A stretch of DNA of 64,000 nt from NCBI GenBank assembly GCA_022606135.1, contig JABYQN010000002.1, positions 2,666,001 to 2,730,000 of the forward strand, given 5' to 3'. The notes below the pieces were generated by a model. The model worked only from the letters and a program-made list of their open reading frames with translations. It was not told the DNA's origin and made no database searches. The position numbers and the translations under genes are program-made. This DNA is from Fomes fomentarius. Taxonomy: Eukaryota; Basidiomycota; Agaricomycetes; Polyporales; Polyporaceae. This document shows, in pieces, positions 45,719 to 56,256 of the stretch. Position 1 is the first letter of the stretch, and every line of letters begins with the position of its first letter.

Positions 45719-47541
45719 CCGCACAACGTTCTGACCCAGGACACAATCGATATGCACTACTTGATGTAGAAGAGCCCAAAAATGATAGTTTATCTATTTT
45801 CGATCTTTCTCGAGACTTATATAATAATGTACCGTTCACCATCCCTTTTGAATCCGATATTATTGATAAGAATACGTACAAACCCGACAAAAAACCAAAA
45901 AAGGAAAAAGCCAAAAAAATCATAAAAGACTCGAATGCGGCGAGCCAACAAATTGCCACAGTAGATAGTGCCCCTATTTATAGTATTACTAGAGAAGGAC
46001 CAAAGCTATTTAAGGTAGTTAGAGCACGAGGAACCCGCAGACAGATGGACGTACCAGTAGTCATTGAAGTACCGGAGACAGGGAAGAGAGTGGATGTGGA
46101 GGCGTTGTTGGACAGTGGAAGCACCGGCTCTTGTGTGCACCGGGACTTCATAAGGAGACATGGGATCGAGATTGTGGCCCTAGACACGCCCGTTCCGGTC
46201 TACAATGCCGACGGCACGGTCAACTCGGGTGGGAGCATCACGCATTATGCGCGCCTACGAGTGAGCATCGGGGATCACCGGGAGACGATGACATTTTTGG
46301 TAACGGACTTGGGGAAGTCGGATATCTTCCTGGGATATGAGTGGATATCGCATCACAATCCCTCGATAGACTGGAGGCGCAAAGCCATTGAATTCAATCG
46401 TTGCCCAAGCACCTGTGAACGAGTTCTGACGGACGGAGAGCAGATCTTCATGCTGCACACGCAATCATACTTACATCAGCGAGGCGAGCGACTGCGGGCC
46501 GCTAAGCTCCGAGCCAAGAGCTCTGTGGCAATGGAGATCGCGATCGAGCAAAGCCGTGCCAAGGCCGAGCGCTCGTTTGATGAGATGGTGCCTGAACATT
46601 ATCGTGATTATGATGACGTCTTCGCAGAAGCCACCTTTGATGAGTTACCGGAACATCGGCCGTATGATGAGTTACCAGAACATCGGCCGTATGATCACGT
46701 CATTGAGCTGACGCCCGGAGCGCAGCCACAGTGCGGCAAGGTGTACCCCATGACGGTCGAACAGCAGCAGGCATTGGATGACTTCCTTGAGGACAATCTA
46801 CAGACGGGACGGATACGTCCATCCAAGTCACCATGGGGGGCGCCATTCTTTTTTGTCAAAAAGAAGGATGGCAAGCTTCGTCCCGTCCAGGATTATCGGA
46901 AGTTGAATGCGCTTACTAAGAAGAACAAGTATCCATTGCCGCTCATTTCCGAGCTGTTCGACAAGCTTAAAGGGGCGCGGTATTACACAAAAATGGATAT
47001 TAGGTGGGGCTACAATAATGTACGGATGCGGGAAGGAGACGAGGAGAAGGCTGCATTTCTGACGAATCGAGGGCTATTCGAACCCCTTGTCATGTTCTTT
47101 GGATTGTCGAACAGCCCAGCGACGTTTCAGATGATGATGAACGACCTATTCCGGGACTTGATTCTGCGTGGAAAAGTGATCGTCTATCTAGATGACATCT
47201 TGATCTTTACGGAGACGCTGGCGGAACATCGGCACATTGTCCGCCAAGTGCTGCAGATCCTGCGTGAGAACAAGCTTACGTGTAAACCGGAGAAGTGCAA
47301 GTTCGAAACAACGGAGACGGAGTACTTAGGTCATATCATTGCTCATGGTGTGGTGAAGATGGACCCTGCCAAGGTCGCGGGAGTGACAGACTGGCCAACC
47401 CCAACATGTAAACGGGACGTTCAGAGCTTCCTCGGCTTCACGAACTTCTATCGTCGATTTATCCGAGATTTCTCCAAGATTGCGGCACCACTCAACCGGC
47501 TCACAGGGCAGGGGAGTGGCAGTGGGGACCGGAACAGCTAG
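45700..47541 (+). pseudogene. Pol part 1: aspartic protease and reverse transcriptase
   Basis: One open frame without its own good start, in a different frame from the gag tail. The protease active site is LLDSGSTGSCVHRD (Asp codon at 46111). The reverse transcriptase runs from SPWGAPFFFVKKKDGKLRPV to YLGHIIAHGV, with MDIRWGYNN, FGLSNSPATFQMMMND and the YLDDIL active site near 47184-47201. A 27-bp direct duplication makes DELPEHRPYDELPEHRPYD just before the RT domain, where relatives usually have one copy. The frame ends at 47541 soon after LNRLTGQ, where one base has been lost in a G run; RNase H continues in the next frame. Confidence 0.87.
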
Positions 47542-49742
47542 AAGCATTCACACGGCTCAAAGAAGCAATGACGACAGCACCGGTGCTGGCCATCCCAAAT
47601 GACCAGGACCCCTTTCGGGTACAGTGTGATGCGTCAAACTATGCCGTCGGGGCAGAACTCACACAGAACCAGGATGGGAAGTGGCGAACAATTGCGTATC
47701 TCTCAAAAGCATTAACTCCGGCAGAACGGAATTACGAGATTTACGATCGTGAGATGTTAGCCGTGATGACAGCACTTGATGAGTGGAGGCATTTCTTGAT
47801 GGGCGCGCGACAGCCATTCGAGATTCACTCGGATCATAAGAATCTTGAATACTTCCGGCGCCCACAAAAGCTGAACCCGCGACAAGCACGCTGGGTGGTA
47901 GAATTACAGAACTATCACTTTACACTACAGCACCGCCCTGGTTCATCTATGGGAAAGGCAGATGCGCTCTCACGCCGCGTGGATCACAAGGAGGGAAGTG
48001 AGGAGGGGGAAGAGACAGTAGTACTGAGGCCGGAATGGTTCCGGGCGCTGGTAGATGGAGCCGAGCAGCTGTTGATGGGGATCCGGGAGTTCGGAGAATT
48101 AGTGGAGAATTCCGTGCGAAATAAGATTGCGGCGGGAGACTGGGAATATTCGACCGAGGACGGTCTGATCTATCGGAGGGGGAGGATTGTCGTGCCACCG
48201 GACAAGGCGCTCCGAGGGCGCATCATTGCATCGCATCACGATTCCCTAGTGGCGGGTCACCCAGGACGCGCCAAGACGCAGGAGCTTATCCAGCGCTCCT
48301 ATTGGTGGCCATCCATCAGGCGGGATGTACAGACCTACGTAAAAGGATGTTCGATTTGTCAGCGCACGAAAATAGATCGACAGCCGAGGGCAGCCCCATT
48401 GCATCCCAACCCAGTACCGGAATATAACTGGGAATACATCTCAGTCGACATGATCACGCACCTGCCAGATGCACAGGGTAACAATGCGATCCTTATGATA
48501 GTAGACTTGAAATCTAAGGATTACATCGCTATCCCTACAACAGACGAGTTGAGCTCGGAGGGATGGGCCAATATGCTCGTCAAACACGTCATCACGCTAC
48601 ATGGAATCCCGCGCCGCATCTTCTCAGACCGAGGCTCCATCTTCGTGTCCAATATGATCCGAGATCTCTATCGGAAGCTCGGGATTCAAGGGAATCCGAG
48701 CACCGCGTATCACCCGCAAACAGACGGTCAGACCGAACACCTGAATCAGGAGGTGGAGAACTACTTACGGATTTTCATTAATCACCGGCAAACGGACTGG
48801 CCGGAGTGGCTCCCACTCGCGTCGTTCTCTTACCGAACACGGGTACATTCAGGCACCGGCTATTCGCCATTCTTCATGACACATGGGAGGGACCCATTCA
48901 CCGGAGTAGAGACTGCAAAGGAGGTTAAGACTGAGTCAGCGGAGCAGTATGCGGCACGGATGAAACAGATACAAGAGGAGGCAGGTGCTGCGCTTACCTT
49001 AGCTAAAGAGGCAATGAAGCGTCAGTACGATAAGCACAGGAGGGAATCACGGCAGTACGAGCCAGGGGACTGGGTATACCTAGATTCGTTCAACATCACT
49101 ACCGAGCGCTCGAGCAAGAAGCTCGATGACAAGCGGTACGGGCTGTTCCAGATTGCGTCGAAGGTTGGCGCCAGCGCGTACAAGCTGAAGCTCCCGAAGG
49201 GATGGAGGGCCATCCACCCCGTCTTCAACGAGGTCTTACTCACTCCGGCAAACGACCCCGAGTTCCCAAATCAGAAAGTCGAACGGTCCGTCCCCAATGT
49301 ACTTGCGACAGGGGACGAACCGGAAGAGATTCTGGACTCAAAAGTTAAGCGGGGAAAACTCACCTATCTTGTCAAATGGAAGAACAGGCCGCGATCCGAT
49401 GTGACCTGGGAGACGCGTGGTCGACTGAAAACGGAAAGTAAGGCCCTCCTGGACGCTTACCACGCCAAGAATCCGACCGCGCCACGTATGCCTACCATCA
49501 GAATCCAGCCTCGGCGTCGGCCCAAGCAAGTAGGTGTTCCGCGAGCTCGAGCACGGTTCCTTCAGCCCGAACACCGTTACGAGAATGAATGGGATAGTTG
49601 GAGTAGGTGGCAGGCGGTCTTCGCGAGGTGGCAGCAGCGCAGAAAGGATGCAGGGCTAACACCGTATTCAGACGAGTTGCGGGAGGTTTTGATATTAGCG
49701 CGACCGAAAGAGAGTGAGGAATCAGAAGCGGGGGAGTTATGA
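47508..49742 (+). pseudogene. Pol part 2: RNase H, integrase and chromodomain
   Basis: This continues pol one frame over from part 1. RNase H is seen in FRVQCDASNYAVGAELTQ, YDREMLAVM and FEIHSDHKNLEYF. Integrase has the HHCC finger (ASHHDSLVAGHPGRAKTQEL ... CSICQRTK, 48230-48370). Its DDE catalytic residues lie in ISVDMITHLP, FSDRGSIFVS and TDGQTEHLNQEVENY. A GPY/F-like segment follows. A chromodomain (EEILDSKVKRGKLTYLVKWK, then RPRSDVTWE, about 49322-49480) may direct insertion to methylated-histone chromatin in this group. The frame is open to TGA at 49740-49742. It has no start of its own and would need readthrough of the upstream frameshift to be made. Confidence 0.9.
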
Positions 49743-49764
49743 CGTATTGCGTGGACGCGACTCT

Positions 49765-49774
49765 GAGGGGAGGG
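49765..49774 (+). other. Polypurine tract of the chromovirus
   Basis: GAGGGGAGGG followed by TGA ends directly at the 3' LTR start (49778), the expected place and sequence type for plus-strand priming. Confidence 0.8.
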
Positions 49775-49777
49775 TGA

Positions 49778-50042
49778 TGTTACGAACATTCCCAATTTGG
49801 TATATATTTTCAAACTCCGCGCTTGCGCGCCCGTTGTCGTCTGTACACTAGTTTCACTCTGCTTGTGCTTTCTGATTCGTGCTGGAACCTGCTGTAGATA
49901 CACGAACTCTGTGCATGTATTTAATAGAGAGTTCTTAATATAAAAGTGACCAGTCGAGCTCGGAGAAGCCTCCAGCTTCGACTTGGTGCATTTTCCGCTC
50001 ATAGCCATGCTTAGTCACGCGTAGCCGAGTGTCGCCGTATCA
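49778..50042 (+). repeat. 3' LTR of the chromovirus
   Basis: 265 bp, identical to the 5' LTR except for two transitions (CTCCG versus CTCTG, and GCCGTG versus GCCATG), both at CpG. Confidence 0.9.
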
Positions 50043-50047
50043 GCAAG
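50043..50047. repeat. 5-bp target duplication (right) of the Ty3-type element
   Basis: GCAAG, identical to 44346-44350. Confidence 0.85.
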
Positions 50048-50284
50048 CCCCGGTACCCAGCCCTCAAAGGCCCGGCCTGGCCCTTATGGTGGGCTTGTAG
50101 GGCTCGGAGGCCGGGCTTGAAAATTTGAAAGCCTGAGCCCGGCCGTCAAGCCCGGGCTTTCTAAATTCGGAAACTATGCCAGACTCCGGCAGCTCTTCGG
50201 TGGCTTGAAAGCTGTATATGAGTAAATTTTCACACTGTGTGAGATCAGTACTGGGATTTTAGTTAATGACATTGTCATCCTGTA

Positions 50285-50497
50285 ATGTCTCATATTCCTG
50301 CAAGCACAATCTCAGTTGAACGACACCTTGCACAACATGGCTGCCTCATGTCTCTCAATTCTCAGCACTCACCATCCCTACCAGATAGTCCGGACTGGTC
50401 AGACTGGAGTGTTGAGGTAGATTCATGGTGTGGGCGAGATGGTCAAGTCGTTTGCAATCTTGGTAAGTCCCCTATTAATCCTGCGAGGTATTATTAA
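50285..50497 (+). pseudogene. Possible remnant of hAT transposase C terminus
   Basis: A 70-codon frame within the hAT element contains IPASTISVERHLAQHG followed by LMSLNSQHSP. This resembles the hAT C-terminal dimerisation motif (IPASSVSVER-type). The match is short, and the rest of the frame is unlike any transposase. It fits a mostly deleted element that kept a scrap of its gene. Chance similarity is possible. Confidence 0.35.
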
Positions 50498-50879
50498 CAC
50501 TATTACTAGCCACCCATAGATGGAGGTCTTCAAATATGTTGCGGGATCCTCCTAATGGGTGCCAGTATCAGATACCTGAGAGTGAGTGCTTACATAACTG
50601 TCACTGTGATATACTCATAAACAATGCAGCACTTGAGCAAGAACACGTCATTCTTATGATAAAGACACACCGCCGCTAAATACAATCACTATAGAGTTAT
50701 TGATTATGCATTTACTTCCCATTAAACTCACTGTACAAGCCCGGGCTTGAGCCTGGCCCAGCCCGAGCCCAGCCTAAGCTGTCTGATAGGGCCGGGCTTG
50801 ACATTTCAGTGAGCCCAAGCCCCCATAAGCCGGGGCCAAGCCGGGGTATTTGAGCCCGGCCCAGCCCAGCACATCACTA

Positions 50880-50887
50880 GCTAGATC
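50880..50887. repeat. Right 8-bp target duplication of the hAT element
   Basis: GCTAGATC, one mismatch to the left copy GCTAAATC. Confidence 0.65.
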
Positions 50888-51265
50888 AGATATCGCACAA
50901 TAAGGAAGGTGTAGAACTTGTAGTACAGCTTCGAGCAAGTCACAATGCCTTTTTGCGAGGATAGCGAGAGAGAACTGGTTCTTCCTTTTAGAGCAATTGC
51001 CAGAGTTCAAAAAAACACGAGTATATTCCAGTTGTCCTGTACGGTAGTTGTGGTATGAGGCCAAATGGATAAGGACAAAATCATATTACTACGCCATGTT
51101 GTACTTGGGAATAGCCTGAAAACAAGCACTTGCTCGCTCAAAACACAAAAATCCATCACTTCCTTGATCCCACAGCTAAGTATCGTACTTCTGAAACGAT
51201 ACAGCGAAAATTTACAGGGACATCATGTGGGGAATGACTATCATAAGAATAGGGAGTAAGTGAAC
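50888..51265. other. 3' flank of P450 copy 2
   Basis: Between the hAT duplication and the stop codon of P450 copy 2. No feature was recognised. Confidence 0.4.
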
Positions 51266-54200
51266 CTACTGCATGGAAGAGACAGAAAGGGGCATTACTG
51301 GTCCTAATTCCATCTTGTCTTTGACAAGTGGAATCATGAGGCCTGCTGCAAAATGCGTGATTTCATACTCCTCCTCCGCCAGTCCGAATTCGAATCTTGC
51401 CAGTAGCTCCATAGTGAGGGCTTGTAGTTCAATCAGACTGTGGACATTTTAGCTCTACCTTGGCAATTATACACCAGTCAACCACTCATGAAAAGCGCCA
51501 TCTGTTCAGATTGTAAATCACGGTAAGCCTCCCCGTGTTCTAGTATGCAATTTGATCACTCACCCTATGCATCCTCAAATCCCGCCCGCTGTGGAGATTA
51601 TTTCAGGCATCTGGTAACATACTGACAAACACACTACTTACAGAAGGTCATCCTATGAATAGCGATACATCAGGAATATGTCATGTCCTTGAAGGCTACT
51701 TGACCAAGTCTCGTAAGTTCGGTCAAGTTCAATAAGTAGAAAAAGTTCCATAGTTGCGTCAAGCTGAGTGGGGTCTCTTGAGTCAAGTCCTTATACTTGA
51801 TAAGTTCTGTAAAGTGCTGTAAGTATCCAGTCAAATATGAACAGAAGGATAGCAAGTGCAGCTATCAAATATGCACCACATCTCTGGCAGGCACTCGGCA
51901 CACAGCACACAAAGCGGTCTAAACTCTGCTCAATTGTACATTGCTAGATATGGTACAGCAACTACTACTAATGGTCTTATAGGTAGCAAACGGTCATATG
52001 CAAAGCCCCCAGTGTCCAGTACTAGAGCAGCTAACACTGCACTAACTAGCCACGGCGATGAGCAGAAGCAAAAGCAGCGGGGGCAAGCTGGGCCTGGTAG
52101 ACATTCTAGGCAATCTGATTGACAGCAACGAGTAGCAAGTTGTTGATACTGAGTGTAGGGACTTCATTAGCCCTTGAGACTCTACATGGGGATGTGATGG
52201 GCAATGGGTGAACTTACAGCACATAAGATGTTGTGCTCTGAAGCAACAAGCTTTGAATGTCACCCTGTTAGTCAGGGGAAGACATAATGGGGATCCTTTG
52301 GATCTGGTGCATCCACTGGCTCCCGGGATGTTTGGGACCCTGCAAGTCCACATCTCGCATTCAACTCCTACAGTTCAAATATGCGCAGCACTGAAACAAA
52401 GAGACTCACCCAGATGACGACCCAGGTATCAAAGAGCAAAACATACAAAGGGACACACCATAACAATTGCACTCCTCAATAGCCCATGATCCAGACACAG
52501 AAGCACCTTCCCATCCTCCTCACACAGTCTATCGATCTACTGGAAGACTGGCTCCAGCTGCGGTTTGAGCATGTCAGCGACAGAAGACCATGACGTGTCG
52601 GCAGTTCCCAGCTGACAGCGAAGACCAGACATGGCAGCAAATCCCAGCCGAGCCAGTGCACTAGATGCCAGATCATGGGTGTACAGCCAGAACCAGATGA
52701 GGCAGACACAGTCAGAACGGGGGCACATAACAATCAAGCAAGGGGAAGCAAGCTAGTACACCAGACAGGAGAGTTGAGAGGAACGAAAAAATGGACAAAG
52801 TGGAAAGCGCTGGGGGTCTCCATGTGAGAGGTGCTTGCATTCAAACAGCCACAAACAGTTACCATGACATTTTCCGACATTTTCCGACCTCTTAGCTGTC
52901 AATTAGATGCAAGTTGTTGAACTTGATGTCAAGTTCGACTACTTGTGATAAGTAGCTAAGCTTGACTTCAAGTACCTGTGACATATTCCTGATGCTATCA
53001 GCGGGCTTGCATCTGGCTATGTATGGAGAGAGACTCACAGCTTTGCAAACACCCCGACTCTAACTTGCTTCATTAAATTGATTGTCAGGAAACGGTCGGG
53101 GTTCCAATCGTCTGCGTCTTGCCCCCAAACAGAGGGAAGCCTAACACAAGGGCTTGTCATCGTGACTTCGACATGAGAGTGTCATAATACCTGTTATATC
53201 CACACACTGAGGCATAGATCCATTGTCCGGCTTTGACAGGAATGGTGTCGATTACCTCACCAGTTGCAGAGATGATGGGCTCAGAAAGTGGGATTACATT
53301 GTCTGTTATTGCTACGCACTGCAGATTGTATACAATTGGGTGAACTCGGAGGGTTTCCTGCACAGGAAGCGCCATGTAAAGATGAGAAGGCGTCACAGGA
53401 AAGTGAGTGTACCTTTATAGTGTTCATCACTGTTGTCATGGAGTCGAGGTTGTTGATGGTGAAGCAATCATCCCCTCGAGCCATCACAGCTGCATGCACT
53501 GCTCTGATCTTGTCACGCATCCTTGCCTGATAATCCGGATTCTTTGCAAGCTCCCAGAACATCCAACTCATCGTGTTTGCAGTTGTCTCGTGTCCGGCGA
53601 ATGTAAGTGTCAGCATCTGGGCCATCATCTCTTCCTCTTCCAGCTGGGTCTCTGGGTTTTCCAACAGATTTGCTCTGACTGAGGATTCATGGTGCGGTAA
53701 ACATGAGCCCTTGAGTGCAAACGAAAAGGATAAGACAATACTCACTCAGCACACTCATCACATCTCTTTGATTGTCACCCTTATTGGAGACATCCTTGAT
53801 CTTCTCCTCGAGAACCTTCCCAACAATTCTTGTGAGAACGTGGTAGGTCCCACGGATCCGTCGGTACTGGCTGGTTGGTGTGTAGCTCACAAAACTCAAC
53901 AGTGAATCTGGGAGGTAGTTCCACATTGTTCTATAGAAGAGTTCCCACTCAGAATGTGTATTGCTGTGCCCTTGCTTATAATTAGAAGGTGTCAATATAT
54001 CTTGAACCCTTCGATGGTTGATATGGAGAATGCACAAGATGTTGCCATACACCTTGGCCAGTTTGTTCTCCTTGTTGTCCAAAGTGCCATAGTCGTAATC
54101 AAAAGCAGCTTTAGCATCACAACATAAAGCATGAGCCATCAAAATGCCTAACCAATACCATTTACCCACCAGCTCTGATGATGTCCAAGGTGGTCCTAGC

Positions 54201-55038
54201 TAACCAATAGTTCACAAACACTGTCCTCACCGATGTATCGAGCACTTCCTTCTTCCATTTGTTGCACATCTAAGGGCGAATGACTTTGGGTCACAGGAAT
54301 TCACATGCGATGGCCATACTGACCTTCAGCCCAATATCCTGGAACAAGGTCAGAAACATTTGAAGCTGAGGGCCAGAAAATGCAGGGTTCATGATCTTCT
54401 GGTGTCAGTGGTGAACTTCCCCGGCTACAGTGGCATAATGGGCCAGGTTAAATCCAAATACTGAATAGCATACAGAATCTGTTATATTATCTGGGGCAGC
54501 AACAATTCCTGGCCCCAAGAAGTTTCTGGCAACTTGGTCAAGATCTCGTCGTTTAATGTAGTTATAAGCAGATTTGTGAAATATGTGTTGCATAGCCTGA
54601 TAGTATACATGGTGAATGAAGAGTGAGATTACAAACGAGTACACACAGACGTTCATACCTTTGGGTCTGCTGTCATCAACACATCGGTCTAAGATGGGAT
54701 GCATTGTCAGGAAATCACAAAGGAATGGTGGAGGATACTTGAAGGTGACAAGCGTACCCTGAGGTGGCCACCAAGGCGCCAAGTAGCACCATATTCCTTC
54801 ATGAATGTGAAGTCGATCTCCCTGACCACTGTCTGATGATTGATCACGATATCATGGCCTGCAGCATTGTTATAAGCCTGTGATATGCCTTGAGCATCTA
54901 ACTGAGAGTCCTACTGGAGATCCAGGAAGGTGACGGAGGTCCTCTGATATGCTTGAGTGCCCAGTGATGACGACAACAATGGAGAATTGCCACAAATGCG
55001 ACAGTGGAGAATAGGAATGCAAGTAGCGGGAGCTGCAT
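51266..55038 (-). pseudogene. Cytochrome P450, copy 2 (pseudogene)
   Basis: Paralogue of the intact copy 1 with the same exon plan. The start at 55038 gives MQLPLLAFLFSTVAFVAILH, then WALKHIRGPPSPSW. Recognisable exons include YGATWRLGGHL, DVLMTADPK, HIFHKSAYNYIKRRDLDQVA, YRTMWNYLPDSLL, FAGHETTANTMSWMFWELAK, ETLRVHPIVYNLQ and WNPDRFLT. The last exon ends LGPVMPLSVSSMQ with TAG at 51266-51268. Two nonsense codons break it. One is TGA at 54405-54407 just before KIMNPAF. The other is TGA at 51575-51577, exactly at the conserved Arg of the heme loop (GI-stop-GCIG). Both can be explained as CGA to TGA. A 1.3-kb inverted-repeat element (51668-52994) lies in the intron before the heme exon. A TATA box is still present upstream, so it may be transcribed. 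Confidence 0.86.
51668..52994. mobile_element. Non-autonomous inverted-repeat DNA element in a P450 intron
   Basis: 1327 bp bounded by perfect 16-bp inverted repeats CATCAGGAATATGTCA (51668-51683) and its complement (52979-52994). The subterminal regions carry several ACTTGA/TCAAGT hexamers in both orientations (for example near 51698, 51724, 51773, 51787 on the left and 52920-52975 on the right), like transposase-binding sites. No transposase is encoded, since the inside has only short unrelated frames. The target duplication is not clear; a TA dinucleotide flanks or nearly flanks each end. The superfamily is therefore left open. It lies between the P450 exon ending VGVFAKL and the small exon before the heme loop. 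Confidence 0.7.
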
Positions 55039-55912
55039 GTTGGTGTGGGGATGTGACAGTCAGTGAGGCATAGTGAGGACCTGCGACTTCCCCACCTCCT
55101 TATATAAGGCGGTAACTGCTCCCGGCTTACAGGAGTCTGACCATGCTCGAGGAGCATCTGTACTAGGATGTGGGAGATTATGGCGCCATGGAAGTGAGGG
55201 TGGTTGCCTGGGATGTAAGAAGAAGCTCTATATGTCACCTGTATGACTGTGGGTAAACAACGACCACATGGTTAACTCCGAGTGCAAGATGCGCACACTG
55301 ACATAAGTGACATGTATGCTGCAGACCAATAGATTTACAAACATGAGGATCCCAATCTGGAACAACTTTTGAATTGAACGACAAGACCAGTTAGGACAAC
55401 ATCCTGACATGTGGGAACGGCGGTGCTCTTCTTGACATTCGGACATTTGGAAGTGCATGACTGGAGGCAGTCTATGAGGAGTGATACATAAGTTGGAGTT
55501 TGCAATTACACCAATGACATACTGCTCAAATTCCCACCAACAGGTGTAATCGCCATGTGCCATAGACAGGGAGGAACCAGCGGCCGAGCGTCCCAGCTCG
55601 TTGCAGCATGCATCTTTCTGGGAACGAATTGCAACAGTATAACTTCGTGCATGGCTACATTTTCTGCAGACAGCAAGTAGTTGGTGAGCCCCTTGATCAC
55701 TGTTGATGTTGCATTGCAATTGCATCTCCTGGTCAATCGTCCAAGTCTGAGAGTGCATCTTACGATCATCTGTTGCTCGGGGTCATTCTTAGGGTCAACG
55801 GAACTGTGCTGTGATTGGTGACACCTAAAGCACGGATATAATGATTTCATGGAAGCAAGACCACCAAAAGAAGGAGAGAAGCTGCCATAAAAATCCACTT
55901 TGCTTGTAGAGT
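55039..55912. other. Upstream region of P450 copy 2 / 3' flank of copy 3
   Basis: Besides the TATA box at 55101-55108 I see no feature; open frames on the minus strand lack any signature. Confidence 0.4.
55101..55108 (-). promoter_or_regulatory. TATA box of P450 copy 2
   Basis: TATATAAG (nearly palindromic), about 63 bp upstream of the ATG at 55038. Confidence 0.55.
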
Positions 55913-56036
55913 CTACTTCGCTGTGTTGACGCACAGCAGGATGACAGAACCCAAGTGCCACTTGCTGCGCACCAATGGTATCATCAGCCTGGCTGGCATG
56001 CGCTGCAGCTCATATACATCATCCTTCGGCAATGAG

Positions 56037-56041
56037 AACTT
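56037..56041. repeat. 5-bp target duplication AACTT (left)
   Basis: AACTT, repeated at 58417-58421. Removing the element and one copy restores continuous P450 exon sequence around the joint. Confidence 0.82.
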
Positions 56042-56256
56042 TGTAATGGGCTGTAGCCCGAGCCCGGCAAGGTCTGAGTGCGAAGACTTGATTCGAGGGT
56101 CTGAGACGTAGTACAGGGGTACGGAGGACGAGGTGGGACGGGGCTCGGGTGCCAACGCCATGTACTGGTGTTGGTTCGTCTCCAGAAACGAGACGTAGCG
56201 TAGAGCGTAACTAGGTGAGCCCAAAACAGGAAGGTCACGGTCATGGTGCCGTTACA
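56042..56256 (-). repeat. Left LTR of the non-coding retroelement
   Basis: 215 bp, TGTAATGGGC...GCCGTTACA. It is the 3' LTR if the element is oriented minus. It reads partly open on the minus strand (PTSSSVPLYYVSDPRIKSS), but this is not a gene. Confidence 0.85.

Larger units (their letters stand above)
44351..50042 (+). mobile_element. Ty3-type chromovirus LTR retrotransposon, structurally complete but coding-defective
   Basis: 5692 bp, flanked by the 5-bp duplication GCAAG and by two 265-bp LTRs (TG...CA ends) that differ at only 2 positions, both C/T or G/A at CpG sites, so insertion is recent. Order is 5' LTR, primer site, leader, gag remnant, protease, reverse transcriptase, RNase H, integrase, chromodomain, polypurine tract, 3' LTR. 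That PR-RT-RH-IN order with a C-terminal chromodomain defines chromoviruses. The coding part is broken in at least three places (shortened gag with a frame change, gag-pol frame change, one-base loss between RT and RNase H). This copy could therefore not move by itself but could be moved by an intact relative. It sits inside a hAT element between two P450 genes. Confidence 0.93.
44316..50879. mobile_element. Deleted hAT-type DNA transposon, split by an LTR retrotransposon
   Basis: The terminal inverted repeats are TAGTGATGTGC (44316-44326) and its exact reverse complement (50869-50879). Similar GGGCC/GGGCTTG-rich subterminal sequence lies on both sides (44327-44350, 50048-50160 and 50737-50868). 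An 8-bp, 7/8-matching duplication flanks it. TIR sequence and duplication length both point to hAT. The LTR retrotransposon at 44351-50042 is inserted only 35 bp inside the left end. Without it and one copy of its duplication the hAT element would be about 870 bp, far too short for a transposase, so it is non-autonomous. A fragment at 50285-50497 may be the end of a former transposase. Confidence 0.72.

Noticed and set aside
50048..50870. GGGCCGGGCTTG-rich repeats as a CRISPR-like or satellite array
   Set aside because: They are imperfect, inverted rather than direct, and sit at both ends of the hAT element, so they are its subterminal repeats.
52000..52733. Open frames inside the 1.3-kb inverted-repeat element as a transposase
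   Set aside because: No DDE/D signature or family motif, and too short; the element is treated as non-autonomous.
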